Assembly (NCBI GenBank): GCA_032158295.1 | Contig: CM063244.1 | Coordinates: 10,630,376 to 10,694,375 of the forward strand | Length of the DNA stretch: 64,000 nucleotides | DNA from: Pycnopodia helianthoides | Taxonomy: Eukaryota > Echinodermata > Asteroidea > Forcipulatida > Asteriidae | Direction of reading: 5' to 3' | Part shown: positions 23,210 through 34,800 of the stretch, one piece after another | Numbering within the stretch: position 1 is the first letter of the stretch | Layout of the letters: each line of letters begins with the position of its first letter | Notes under the pieces: model-generated | Databases searched by the model: none | What the model saw: only the letters and a program-made list of their open reading frames with translations | Told to the model about the DNA's origin: nothing | Made by a program: the position numbers and the translations under genes

Positions 23210-24830
23210 TTTTTACAAATTTTGTAGAATGAATTTTCAGATTTTGAGAAGTTTGAAAGCAACGTTGGCAGTTTAGAACTGATTGAGTTCAATCCAATCG
23301 TTTCTAACAACATAGCTGTAAAAGTGAAATCAGTTGCCACACTGTAAGGATTTTCAGTCCAATGCCTGTAGAGATAATTTGGACTATTGCTTTCAATTGT
23401 CAATTCTATCTAAACAATTTAAGACAAATGTTGACTGTATATAGTAAATTTTTCAGGTTTTGAGAAGTTTGAAAGCATTTCAGAACTGATAAAATCTCAT
23501 CCAAACTTTTCTAACCATAAACATCTTTAAGAAGTATAATCAGCTCGGTTGCTCCTTTGAAGATTTAAAGTCCAATGTTTGTGAGATTTCATTGTTTGGA
23601 TGATTGCTTCCAATGGTTTGTACCAATAATATGTCCAAGCAGCTCAGGGTGAAATACTGTTCCTAAAAGCTCTCTTTTGGTAACTCACTTCAAGTCAAAC
23701 TTTACCTTGTAACTTAAATTCATACATTACCAAACTCCTTGCCATGCCTGAAGTTAAAACAGCCAAACTGCATCAACAAAGAAGACACAGTGTAGTTCAT
23801 CACCTCTGTAGTCTGTTCCAATGAGGAAGTTATGAAGATGTTAAAAAGAAAGTTAGCTTTTATAAACCACATTTACCAACTAAGTTGAACTCGGGTAGTT
23901 GCTACTGTAAAAATGTTCAGTCCAATGTCTGTGTGATGAATAATTTGACCTATTGTTGCTAGATGTTTGTATCAATTTATATCCAAACAACTTGAGATGA
24001 GATGGTTTGTAGAATAATTTTCAGATTTTGAGAAGTTTCAAAGCAAGCATTTCAGAACTGATAACACGTTTCCAACAACAACCATCTTGAGAAGTAAAAT
24101 CAGCTAAGTTGCTCCTTTGAAGATTTTGAGGCCAATGTGTGGGCGATTTCATTGTTTGGATGATTGCTCCTAATGGTTTGTACCAATAGTATCCAAGCAG
24201 CTTTGGGCAGGATACTGTTCTTAAAAAGCTTTATTTTGGTAATTCACTTCCAGTTAAACTTGACCTTGTAACTTAAACTGATACATTACCAAACTCCTTG
24301 CCATGCCTGATGTGGAAACTGCCAGACTGCATCAATGAAGAAGTAGTTCATCATCTCTGGTATCTGTGCTATGGAAGAATATTCAGAAGGCGTTAACAAG
24401 AAAGTTAGCATTTATAAACCATGTTTACCAACTAAGTTGAACTAAGATCAGTTGTTGTTGTAAAGATTTTCAGTCCATTGTCTGTGAGATGAATAATTTG
24501 ACCTATTGTTTCTAATTGTTTGTATCAATTGATATCCAAACAACTTGTTGCTTCCCTTGCTGATTTTAAGTCCAATTTGTGGGAAATGTCATTGTTCGGA
24601 TGATCGCTCCCAATGGGTTGTACCAATAATATACCCAAGCAGCTCAGGGTGAAATACTGTTCCTAAAAGCTCTATTTTGGTAATTCACTTCCAGTTAAAC
24701 TTTACCCTGTAACTTAAACTGATACATTACCGAATTCCCTGCCATGCCTGAAGTTAAAACTGCCAGACTGCATCAGTGAAGAGTAAATTGTCACCTCTAG
24801 TATCTGAAGAAAAAAGTTCTGAAGAAAAGT
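23210..24830. repeat. Three tandem units of about 440-560 bp
   Basis: GGTTTGTACCAATA.TAT..CCAAGCAGC recurs near 23612, 24174 and 24614. Each time it is followed by GATACTGTTC or AATACTGTTC, CTTAAA.T.ATACATTACC and TGCCATGCCTGA. Other blocks (TTTTGAGAAGTTT, CCAACTAAGTTGAACT) are shared by two or three units. Confidence 0.85.
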
Positions 24831-25077
24831 TAGCATTTATAAGGCATGTTTTAGTTGAGCTTACCTGTAACTTACCAAACTTACTGTGTCAGAGAGAAGC
24901 CACCATCAGATGTTTCCTCAGATGAGGAGGGAGTTTCTAAGCTGTAGGCAGTGAATGAGAAAACTAGAAGGATTAGTTGAACCATAATCTTACCTCATAA
25001 CTTAGACGTCAGGTAGAGCCGTCATCTGCTTGAACGAAACAAGTTGCAATCTGTCAGAACAAAAATAGGGTTATTGG

Positions 25078-25282
25078 CTGTTGAGGGAAAGGGGTTATTC
25101 GATGTGGAAAGAAAAAATATAGTTATTGGCTGTGGAAGGAAAAATCTGGTTATTTCCTGTGGAAGGAAAAATGGTTATTTGGTGGAAGGAAAAAATGTGG
25201 TTATTTGCTGTGAAAGGAAAAATGGTTATTTGCTGTGGAAAGAAAATATGGTTATTTGCTGCGGAAGGAAAGATGGTTATTA
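25078..25282 (+). repeat. Minisatellite, about 25-bp unit, 8 copies
   Basis: GGTTATTTGCTGTGGAAGGA followed by AAAAAT or AAAT is repeated eight times with small changes. The frame across it is open by chance. Confidence 0.88.
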
Positions 25283-26573
25283 AGTCTGTCTACCTACTCT
25301 GACCTCACCTGACCTCACCTGACCTTACCCATGACCAGCTGATACTTAACCTGTTGGCAATCAGTGTGTACTTCTGGTAGTTTATAACCTCTCCATACCT
25401 CTCAGACCTCACATCAACAGCCAGAGCGTCTTCTTCATGTTAAACCCTCAATGACAGCAAAGTAAAACTGTCATTAACCTGTTGAAAGACAACACTTAAG
25501 TTCTAGGCCTATTCTATGTCCCTCTAATCAACTTACCATTTTATGCTTACCATAATCACCAGTAACATCAAGGGAGATGTCTTCTTTGTTTCCCTTTTTT
25601 CTTGTTTCTCCTCTTTCTTGTTTCTCCTCTTTCTTGTTTCTCCTCTCTCTCTCTCTTTTTTGCTCGCTTTGCAACACATTGTCTGCCTGCCATGCAGCGC
25701 TCTAAGTTTTGGAAATTTGTTTTATTTCTTGTGCTGCGCTTACTTATCTATTCTCCCTAAATCAATTGATAACAATTACTCGTCAGAAATATTAAACGAT
25801 TAATTTAGCTCAACAAAATTAACCATTTAAATATCCATAACGGAAAAAAGTTATCAACTATAGGGGAGATATTCAAACTGAGAGCAAACTGCATTAGGGT
25901 CTCTAACTGAACTTGTTTATGCTAAAGTAGTCGCGAATTAATCATGCCAATGTATAACTTTAAAATGACAACAAAATAACTTCACCAGCTGCTTCCAAAC
26001 CCTGGGAAATGTTCCAAGAGAAACTATTTTACTTCATTGCATCACTCTGGCCACGACCAAAATGCCCTCAAATCAAGAAAAATCCTCAGAAAAAAATAGT
26101 GAATGGCATCACCATTGACAATATTAGTAGACAACATCAACAAGGACGGAGATGAACAACCTGCATAGGGATGAAAAAAGTTACCTGCTAGTTATTATAT
26201 TAGGGAGGAATGGGGTTAGACCTTTGCTCACCAGTTGATGCCTTCTTAAAGATCTTCAAGTTCTCCAGCCCTCATTGACCAGTGAGGTAAAACTGTCGTG
26301 TACCTGTTGAAAGACAACACTTAACTTCTAGGCCTACTCTATGTCCCTAACCAACTTACCATTTATACATACCACAATCACCTTTAACACCAAGGGAGGA
26401 TGCCTTCTTTGTCTTTTTCTTTCTTTCACCTCCAGTTTTTGTTTTTTTCTTCTTCTTCTTTTGCTCACTTGTTAAAGCACCACCTGTCGCGCATCGCCCT
26501 AAAAACCAAGTTTGGAAAATTTGTCCTTTTTTTTTGCTGCGTGCCTAACCTATTAACTTGCAATCAATTGATA

Positions 26574-27512
26574 AAATTTATTCATCAGAAATATTAAACA
26601 ATTAATTTAGCTCATCTAAATTAGCCAGTTTAATATTCCTAACTGAACGAATTCATCGTCTAATAAGTCTATATTGCAAAATGCTCCATCTTAACATGGT
26701 TTTACACTATTTGGGAGCAACTGTTTATTTTGTTGTTGTTGTGCACCTTATCTATTTACTCGCAATCAAGCGATGAAATTTATTCATCAGAAATATTAAA
26801 CAATTAATTTAGCTCGTCTAAATTAGCCAGTTTAATATTCCTAACTGAACGAATTCATCGTCTAATAAGTCTTTATTGCAAAATGCTTCATCTTAACATG
26901 GTTTTACACTATTTGGGAGCAACTGTTTATTTTGTTGTTGTTGTGCACCTTATCTATTTACTCGCATTCAAGCGATGAAATTTATTCATCAGAAATATTA
27001 AACAATTAATTTAGCTCGTCTAAATTAGCCAGTTTAATATTCCTAACTGAACGAATTCATCGTCTAATAAGTCTATATTGCAAAATGCTCCATCTTAACA
27101 TGGTTTTACACTATTTGGGAGCAACTGTTTATTTTGTTGTTGTTGTGCACCTTATCTATTTACTCGCAATCAAGCGATGAAATTTATTCATCAGAAATAT
27201 TAAACAATTAATTTAGCTCGTCTAAATTAGCCAGTTTAATATTCCTAACTGAACGAATTCATCGTCTAATAAGTCTTTATTGCAAAATGCTTCATCTTAA
27301 CATGGTTTTACACTATTTGGGAGCAACTGTTTATTTTGTTGTTGTTGTGCACCTTATCTATTTACTCGCAATCAAGCGATGAAATTTATTCATCAGAAAT
27401 ATTAAACAATTAATTTAGCTCGTCTAAATTAGCCAGTTTAATATTCCTAACTGAACGAATTCATCGTCTAGTAAGTCTTTATCGCAAAATGCTCCATCTT
27501 AACATGTTTTGA
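26574..27512. repeat. Tandem array, 202-bp unit, about 4.6 copies
   Basis: TTCATCAGAAATATTAAACA occurs at 26581, 26783, 26985, 27187 and 27389, exactly 202 bp apart. The copies are nearly identical, so the amplification is recent. The unit includes CTAACTGAACGAATTCATCG and TTTGTTGTTGTTGTGCACC. Confidence 0.97.
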
Positions 27513-28230
27513 ACTATTTGGGAGCAGCTTGAGGAAAAACTGTTTTCCATTTTGTTTTTGCCAAGGTGTATTTAAAAGAACTTAATTTAGTAAAACACCC
27601 AACAAGGTTTCTCATGCTCTGAATTTCATTACTTTGAGGAAAAAAAACTGATCTGTGAGATTCCCATAAATTTTTGTTTTAGAAATTTATTACTGAATGT
27701 TTGTTGTACAAACGATTTAAATCAAAATGGTTTGTTATTTCTAGAGAAAACCATCGAGTGGGTTTTAATGTTCCTTAATTTGAAACGACGAATAAATGTG
27801 AATTATCTAAACTCTTTAAGTAACACGGTTCAACGCTTTCGCATGTTTGTACATATTTTTGTTTATAAGGTGTTTACATTATTGATTTTTTTTTTTTAAT
27901 ATCATTATCACAAAACATACAACTGAATGCGAAGTGCATTAGGGTCTTTTACTAAACGTTTTTATGCTAGAATATTAGGTATTAATCATGCCAATATATA
28001 ACTTTAAATGGAGGTTATCAGCTGCTTCCAAACCTGGGAAATGTTCAAAAGAAACTCTTTTACTTCAATGCATCACTCTGGCCACGACCAAAATGCCCTC
28101 AAATCAAAAAAATCCTCTCAGAAAAAGATAGTGGATGGCATCACCATTGACAATATTAGTAGACAACATCAACAAGTACGGAGATGAACACCCTGTAAGG
28201 ATGAGAAAAGTAACCTGCTAGGTATTGGGG
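27513..28230. other. AT-rich DNA, no gene seen
   Basis: The first part (27513-27940) is unique AT-rich sequence. The second part belongs to the segmental duplication with 25.9-26.2 kb. Confidence 0.6.
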
Positions 28231-28261
28231 AGGAATGGGGTTAGATTTTCGCTTACCAGAT

Positions 28262-29398
28262 CCCTTTATAAAGAGCTTGTCTTACCACTAGGACGACCTC
28301 TAGCCACTTGGACGACCTCTAGCCAAACCCATACCACACAATCCATAGATCTTCTTTCTTCACCCAGTGGGCATAAAAGTTTCAATGTTCTGACAACAGT
28401 CAGCAAAAAGTGTTCAGTTCTAAAAGTCAAAATCAAAAGTCACTTTTAAAGTTCTTGTTCTGCCACTTGGACGACCTAGCCACTTGGACGACCTCTAGCC
28501 AAACCCATACCACACAATCCATAGATCTTCTTTCTTCACCCAGTGGGCATAAAAGTTTCAATGTTCTGACAACAGTCAGCAAAAAGTGCTCAGTTCTAAA
28601 AGTCAAAGTCACTTTTAAAGTTCTTGTTCTGCCACTTGGACGACCTCTAGCCAAACCCATACCACACAATCCATAGATCTTCTTTCTTCACCCAGAGGGC
28701 ATAAAAGTTTCAATGTTCTGACAACAGTCAGCAAAAAGTGCTCAGTTCTAAAAGTCAAAGTCAAAGTCAAAAGTCACTTTTAAAGTTCTTGTTCTGCCAC
28801 TTGGACGACCTCTAGCCAAACCCATAGATCTTCTTTCTTCACCCAGTGGGCATAAAAGTTTCAATGTTCTGACAACAGTCAGCAAAAAGTGCTCAGTTCT
28901 AAAAGTCAAAGTCAAAGTCAAAAGTCACTTTTAAAGTTCTTGTTCTACCACTTGGACGACCAAACCCATACCACACAATCCATAGATCTTCTTTCTTCAC
29001 CCAGTGGGCATAAAAGTTTCAATGTTCTGACAACAGTCAGCAAAAAGTGCTCAGTTCTAAAAGTCAAAGTCAAAGTCAAAAGTCACTTTTAAAGTTCTTG
29101 TTCTGCCACTTGGACGACCTCCAGCCAAACCCATACCACACAATCCATAGATCTTCTTTCTTCACCAGTGGGCATAAAAGTTTCAATGTTCTGACAACAG
29201 TCAGCAAAAAGTGCTCAGTTCTAAAAGTCAAAGTCAAAGTCAAAAGTCACTTTTAAAGTTCTTGTTCTGCCACTTGGACGACCTCTAGCCAAACCCATAC
29301 CACACAATCCATAGATCTTCTTTCTTCACCCAGAGGGCATAAAAGTTTCAACAGTCACTAAAAAGTGTTCAGTTCTCAAACTCAATATCGCGTGTCCC
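28262..29398. repeat. Tandem array, 150-175 bp unit, 7 copies
   Basis: ATAGATCTTCTTTCTTCACC recurs near 28345, 28521, 28673, 28825, 28982, 29147 and 29309. Each is followed by GGGCATAAAAGTTTCAATGT and CAGTCAGCAAAAAGTG. Length variation comes from copy number of GTCAAA and of CCACTTGGACGACCT. On the minus strand each unit has GACTGTTGTCAG/AACATTG (acceptor-like) and TTGTGTG/gtatgg (donor-like). Confidence 0.95.
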
Positions 29399-29399
29399 C

Positions 29400-30440
29400 T
29401 TTTCAAGGTAAATCAGTTCGGTCCAGCAGGGGAAGAGCTTCTCACGCCAACTTGACGGAGCTCGCAAGCAAAAGCGAAAGTTCAACAGGAGAATGTGGGT
29501 CCAATTGAAAGAAGTTCATTTCCTACAGTTCTGGTCGTCTTTATAAAAATTTACAAACTCCTGGAACTCTCCAACTCTACTCGCAAGCTCAACGTCATAG
29601 TCGGTCCATGACACCAGCGGGTTGGTTGAGTACGCTGGCGGCAGTTATTCGTGGTAATTTCGAGGAATTATCGCACTCGGAGTTCTCAACGGTTGTAAAC
29701 TCGGCTGCGAAATTAGGCCACTGTGAGAGTTGCTCTTCTTGTATAGGCTTTGGTGAAAAACTTGACCAAAAGTCCTCAAGCCAGTCACTTTATTCTGAAG
29801 TTTTAAGTACATTTTACCTTCAGAATTTCATAGCTAATGTACTCAATGTGACTAGTGACTACTTAATAGATAGAAACACAGTTTGTTTCACTTATAAAGA
29901 GTGAAACTACGATAAAGTTCATCTGATAAGCGGGGTCCAAATCCAGCCACGAAGAATCTCCATGTTGTCCGTCTGCCGTCCCGTGGAAAACTACACCATG
30001 CGGGTCTTACTGCGTCTTTTCCTACCTAAAAAGCGCAGAAACGAAAAAATGCATAACAATAGTATTTGCATACAGAATTGGCTTGGAAACAATCTGGTCC
30101 AATAACAATGCGCGGAATTTCCTGAAGAAAAGAAATCTCAACCAGAAGGAATGATAGACCCGCCCTGTTTTTTTTTCTTGGGCGATGCCGTTTACAAGTC
30201 ACACACAAAACTTGGACGTATAGAATGATGTAATTCTTGCACAAAGGATAACAAATTCCATTTATTTTGGAGTTTTTTTGCCTCACATTTTTGTCTAACT
30301 TGTGTTGATTTAGAAAATACCGCTCTACAATGCTGCAGGTTCGATTCTCACTCACGGGGGCCCTGGCTTGTTTCCCTCCAGAGGGAGACTCAAAGAAGGA
30401 ACAGCGTAAAAATCTATTATCGCCAGTTTTGGGCATAGCT
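29400..30440. other. CpG-richer unique DNA with a 98-codon open frame
   Basis: 29608-29904 (+) is an open frame of 98 codons (MTPAGWLSTLAAVIRGNFEE...). It has no recognised domain and no partner exon was found. The segment 29400-29720 has more CpG than its neighbours and could be a promoter or 5' exon, possibly for minus-strand transcripts running into the array at 28.3-29.4 kb; this is speculation. A minus-strand frame at 30026-30436 (136 codons) also lacks recognisable features. Confidence 0.25.
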
Positions 30441-30856
30441 TAAAATATCGGATTACTCTACACACCTGGACGGTTGCTGTTGCTGACAGTCAAAAGGAAA
30501 CGCGCTATTTGCACAATTAAATCGAAAACAAAATTTACCATCTTCTTGAGGTAATTTTCTCTTCTGAGGGTCTGCAGATATCAATCATTAAAAAAAGTAT
30601 ATTAACAACTGTTATACCACACCTCTTGCTATAGTATTCTGGTTGGCTGAAACACGGTCACTTGGGGTTAACTAATAGGCTAGTGCATGAGATTTGCGCC
30701 ACCGTAAACTAGACGCGCGTCAAGACATCGCGCGTGCGTAATTTGCGGGAAATAATTCCCGAAGCGGGCAATAGACTTACCATTTTGACTGGTCACAGCG
30801 CCCTCAAGAAAAGTTTATTTTCTTATTTCATATTTTGGACCGAGGTGTGTTACAAA

Positions 30857-31050
30857 ACACATATGGACTGTCATGATTCGGTCACTAGAGCACGTCTATC
30901 CCCCCCCCCCCCCTCGGGCCCGGGGTGACCAGAAGGGGGACTTATTTCCCTCGACCTTCGGCCTCGGGAAATAGGTCCCCCTTCTGGTCACTCACAGTCC
31001 CTCGGGGGAATAGACGTGCTCTAGTGACCTCATTGCCAGTCCATAAATGT
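30857..31050. repeat. Foldback element with nested CTCGGG palindrome
   Basis: GGTCACTAGAGCACGTCTAT (30880-30899) pairs with ATAGACGTGCTCTAGTGACC (31010-31029). Outside, ATATGGACTG pairs imperfectly with CAGTCCATAA. Inside, GACCAGAAGGGGGACTTATTTCCC pairs with GGGAAATAGGTCCCCCTTCTGGTC around CGACCTTCGGCCT. The ORFs reported here are products of this structure. Confidence 0.88.
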
Positions 31051-31859
31051 GTATATTATTTTTATAATTTGGTTTTCATTAATTTATCTCAGGAGGCTCG
31101 CTGTTTTTTTTTTTTTTTTTTTCATCTTCACAGTATATGCCCCAGGAATTTGTAAACAAAGGCTATGGGGCGAAGCATTCAAACAGCTGAACGTGCTGAA
31201 CAAAGTTTCTCAGACAAGTGAAATTGTGCCTGTGTTTTTAACACTGATATGGGGATAGACTGTACGGTAAACTAACTAATTCGTGAATCTGTGCAGTTAG
31301 CTACAATAATTGTGTCATCGCGCAATTCGGTTGTTACAACAAAATGAACATTCATTATGATTAAACATGTTTTTTTAATGTAAGTCGTCACTGATCTTGT
31401 TAACCGGGGAAATGTACCATATGAAAGACCTATTTATGATAAAAAGAGGAAATTGGACTTGTCATGTGTAATAATGGGTTGGCACGACGATTGGCAGCCC
31501 CCCCCCCCCAAGCCCCATCACACCCCGCGGTGCATAGCATGAAAGTCATTAATACCTTTGTGTTGTTCTACAGAATGCCAAAATGTGCTTATGGTGTTGA
31601 TGGAACGGAGACTGAACCAGTGTTTGACAATTCAAAAGAATGAAATTCACAGCTTTATTGGATAAAAACAAATTTCCGGTGAGTAATATGAAATCCTTTA
31701 CCATTGCACCTGTAACAACCTGCCCCTCGGAAGCCACTCTTAAGAGAGATTTGACGTAGAAATTGCAATCACGATCCTAAAGTATTAATCTCAATCTTGC
31801 AACCCCGGGTTGGCTGAGACAGTGAGAGTCCCGCGCAGACTATGTAAAAGTTGCGGGTA

Positions 31860-34800
31860 AAAAAATCCCTCATTTACGCGGTATCAATGTGGAGTATTTA
31901 TGTGCACGTTGAATAGGCCGTTTATTTGAATAGGATCGCCTATATCTTGAGTTCCGGGTGCGAAAAGGGTGCGGATTCTGGCGTAATGAGTTTGTGCACT
32001 TATTGTTCAACGATGGACGAGTGGAGCTCTGCTGGGGAAATTGGTCATATCTTGGGAACAGAATGCACGAAGTACGTAAAGTCGCACCATGTGTTTTGCG
32101 CACGTAATGTCTAAGGCTCTACTTTTTAAAAACCTGTATTTCCGTGGTACATTTTCTTGGCACACAAGCACCAATTTTATACGAAAATACATCGCATGAA
32201 AATCAATCATATTGTAGGGAACAGGGCGCAAAATGGGCATGAAGTCGCACAATTGATTTAGCGCATATTTTTCAGTTCTATTTTGAAATTACGTTTTAAA
32301 AAAACACCTCCGTTTCCTTGATTCACTGTTTTGTTCAATCCTAGAGAGTTTAACGTGAAAGGGAAATGATTGAAACTTCTATGCATCTTAGGACGTACAA
32401 CTTTATTTATATCCTTCGAAGCGGTTATATTTCACCGTGATAAATAAAACGCACTGGTTCCGCGTTGTAAAAAATCAGTCATTCTGGAGGTATGATCTGG
32501 GTGCGCTCTGCGAAAATGAGTCGGATGTCGCACCATGTGTTTTACATACAAATAATGAAAAATCCTACTCATTGGAAAGTTAGAGGACGATCAAATCTTG
32601 CGATCCTGAGATTTCACATGGACGGACGGAGGTTGCTTTGGGATTGGGAAAGTCCCCCACTGAAAATATGTTTGAATAATGTTCCAATTAGTTGAATTAA
32701 TGCATTCATCTCAATATTTCAACTCCAGAAAAAGCCGTAGATTTTTAGAATTAAAATAAACAATTTAAAAGCGAGAAAGATTGTATTATTTCACATTTAA
32801 AAAAATCATGCCATACCCCGCGCGCAGCTAGCATGGAAAAATTGGCGGGAAGAAAATTCCCCATTTACGCGGTATAAAATGTGGAGTATTTATGTGCACG
32901 TTGAATAGGCCGTTTATTTGAATAGGATCGCCTATATCTTGAGTTCCGGGTGCGAAAAAGGTGCGGATTGTGGCGTCATGGGTTTTGCACTTATTGTTCA
33001 ACGATGGACGAGTGGAGCTCTGTGGAGGAAATTGGTCATATCTTGGGACCAGGATGCACGAAGGGCTCAAAGTCGCACCATGTGTTTTTGCGCACGTAAT
33101 GTTTATGGCTCTAGTTTTTAAAAACCTCTATTTCCGTGGTACATTTTCGAACCAATTTTCGACGAAAATGCATGCATGAAAATCGATCATATCGTAGGGA
33201 ACAGGGCGCAGAATGGGCATTAAGTCGTACATTGATTAAGCGCATATTCTTCAGTTCCATTTTGAAATTACGTTTTAAAGAAACCCCCGTTTCCTTGGTT
33301 CACTTTTTTATTTCGCATGAGTCGCATCCCCTCATGGTGGTGATCCCGTGGCTGCCGCTTCCCAGGTTGTATCGTAAACTTGGGTGTGATCCCTGGCTAC
33401 ACGGCAGTTAACGGTTGCATGGCTTCTGACTGGCACCCCGAACAAAGATATTGACAAAATAGGGAGACCGCCAACATAGGGCTAGATAGCTCAGTTGGTA
33501 GAGCGCCGCCGGTACGTTAATCCGGAGGTCGTTGGTTCAAATCCCGCTCTAGTCAATTTTTCTTTGTTCAACCCGAAACCAAAAAGTATATTAACAAGTT
33601 TTTTTCTTACCAATTCTGTAATGTTCCTCTAAATTTGTTTCATAAATGTGTTTCACTATCTACCAACTTCTGAAGGCTTTCCACGTCAGCACCTGTGATT
33701 CTGCTGGCGTGTTTAAAGACACGTTGAAGTTTCGTCCGGTTTTGTATAATTACAGTCAGGGATTTAAACCAACTGATTGATCAGACAGTTAATAATAGCG
33801 TTTTGCGTGAAAGGGAGGATTGAGCAAATGGGGTTGCAATCGCCCATTTTTGTGGAATGTCTTTTCAGCTTTTTGGACGGAAGCTGAAAAACAGTGGTTT
33901 ATTTCGCCGTGATAAATAAAGCTTACTGGTTCCGCGTTGTAAAAAATCAGTCATTCTGCTGGAGGTATGATCTGGGTGCGCTCTGCGAAAATGAGTCGGA
34001 TGTCGCACCATGTGTTTTACATGCAAATAATGAAAAATCCTACTCATTGGAAGAGAGAGATCGAGGACGATCAAATTTGGCGATCCTGAGATTTCACACG
34101 GACGGCGGTTTTGTTTCGGGTTTGGAAAAGTCACCACCCACTGAAGATATAAATTGGTGGAGTTAATACATTCATCAAAATCTTTCAACACCGGGAAAAG
34201 TTGTTTCTTCAAATTTAAAAAAATCATGCCTTTTCTGAGAAATAAAGGTGCGAAAAGGGTGCGGATTCTGGCATGAACGAGAGAGTGCTCACTCTGTATG
34301 GAAAAGTGGTCATATCTTAGGACCAGGATGCACAAAGATCGTAAAGTCGCACCATGCGTTTTGCGCACGTAATGTTTATGGCCCTTGCACACAAGCACCA
34401 ATTTTCGACGAAAATCCATCGCATATGTATGAAAATCGATCATATGGTTGGGAACAGGGTGCAAAATGAGCATTAATATAGATTTAGCGCATATTTATCT
34501 TCAGTTCCATTTTGAAATTTCGGGTAAAAGGAACCCCTCCGTTTCCCTGGTCCACTTGTGTTCAATCCCAATGCGTTTAGCGTGAAAAGGAGTGATGGTT
34601 GTAGTCAGTCGCCCATAGTCGACCCGTGTTTGCGTGGATGCTGCAACATCCGGGACTCAAAATATAACCCGACGGAACTCGAGCGCACACACACGCAATT
34701 CTTTTAGCAGCTTTGAACTGACAACGGTTGTTTGCTTATGATGCTAAACAACAACAGTCCGCCGGATAAATCACACTCAGTGTTACCTACCTTGTTGTAA

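Larger units (their letters stand above)
22081..25530 (-). other. Minus-strand exon-like blocks in duplicated DNA (possible non-coding or decayed gene)
   Basis: Read on the minus strand, several short blocks have an acceptor on one side and a GT donor on the other. They are 23081-23179, 23731-23812, 24290-24363, 24731-24803, 24885-24941 and one ending at 25478. The block at 24885-24941 reads LETPSSSEETSDGGFSLT. The 24290-24363 block reads IPEMMNYFFIDAVWQFPHQA and continues open. Others contain stops or change frame, so no continuous protein can be built. A spliced non-coding RNA, a relic of a gene with duplicated exons, or chance are all possible. I do not recognise a family. Confidence 0.35.
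25530..28260. repeat. Nested segmental duplications
   Basis: About 25530-25860 is repeated at about 26350-26640 (ATCACC..TAACA.CAAGGGAG, then a pyrimidine tract, then CAATTGATAA). About 25900-26225 is repeated at 27940-28250 (ATGGCATCACCATTGACAAT, AGTAGACAACATCAACAAG, GGAGGAATGGGGTTAGA). A minus-strand exon-like block at 26232-26303 (acceptor CTTTCAACAG, donor GTGAGC) has a relative ending at 25478. Both contain stops in all frames. Confidence 0.75.

Noticed and set aside
28225..29256. Several 60-90 codon frames (SSPSGHKSFNVLTTVSKKC...)
   Set aside because: The same peptide recurs in each unit of a tandem repeat with no start context or splice support on the + strand.
545..29398. CRISPR array or phage-type repeats
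   Set aside because: Repeats are directly abutting without unique spacers and the DNA is clearly animal.
29608..29904. 98-codon frame as a confident gene
   Set aside because: Reasonable composition but no homology I recognise, no splice partners and no clear promoter; listed only as an open frame.
33480..33555. Possible genuine tRNA gene
   Set aside because: A and B boxes are present, but the anticodon stem and loop do not fold correctly (nine-base loop). The same sequence recurs many times with a common non-tRNA flank, so it is a SINE.
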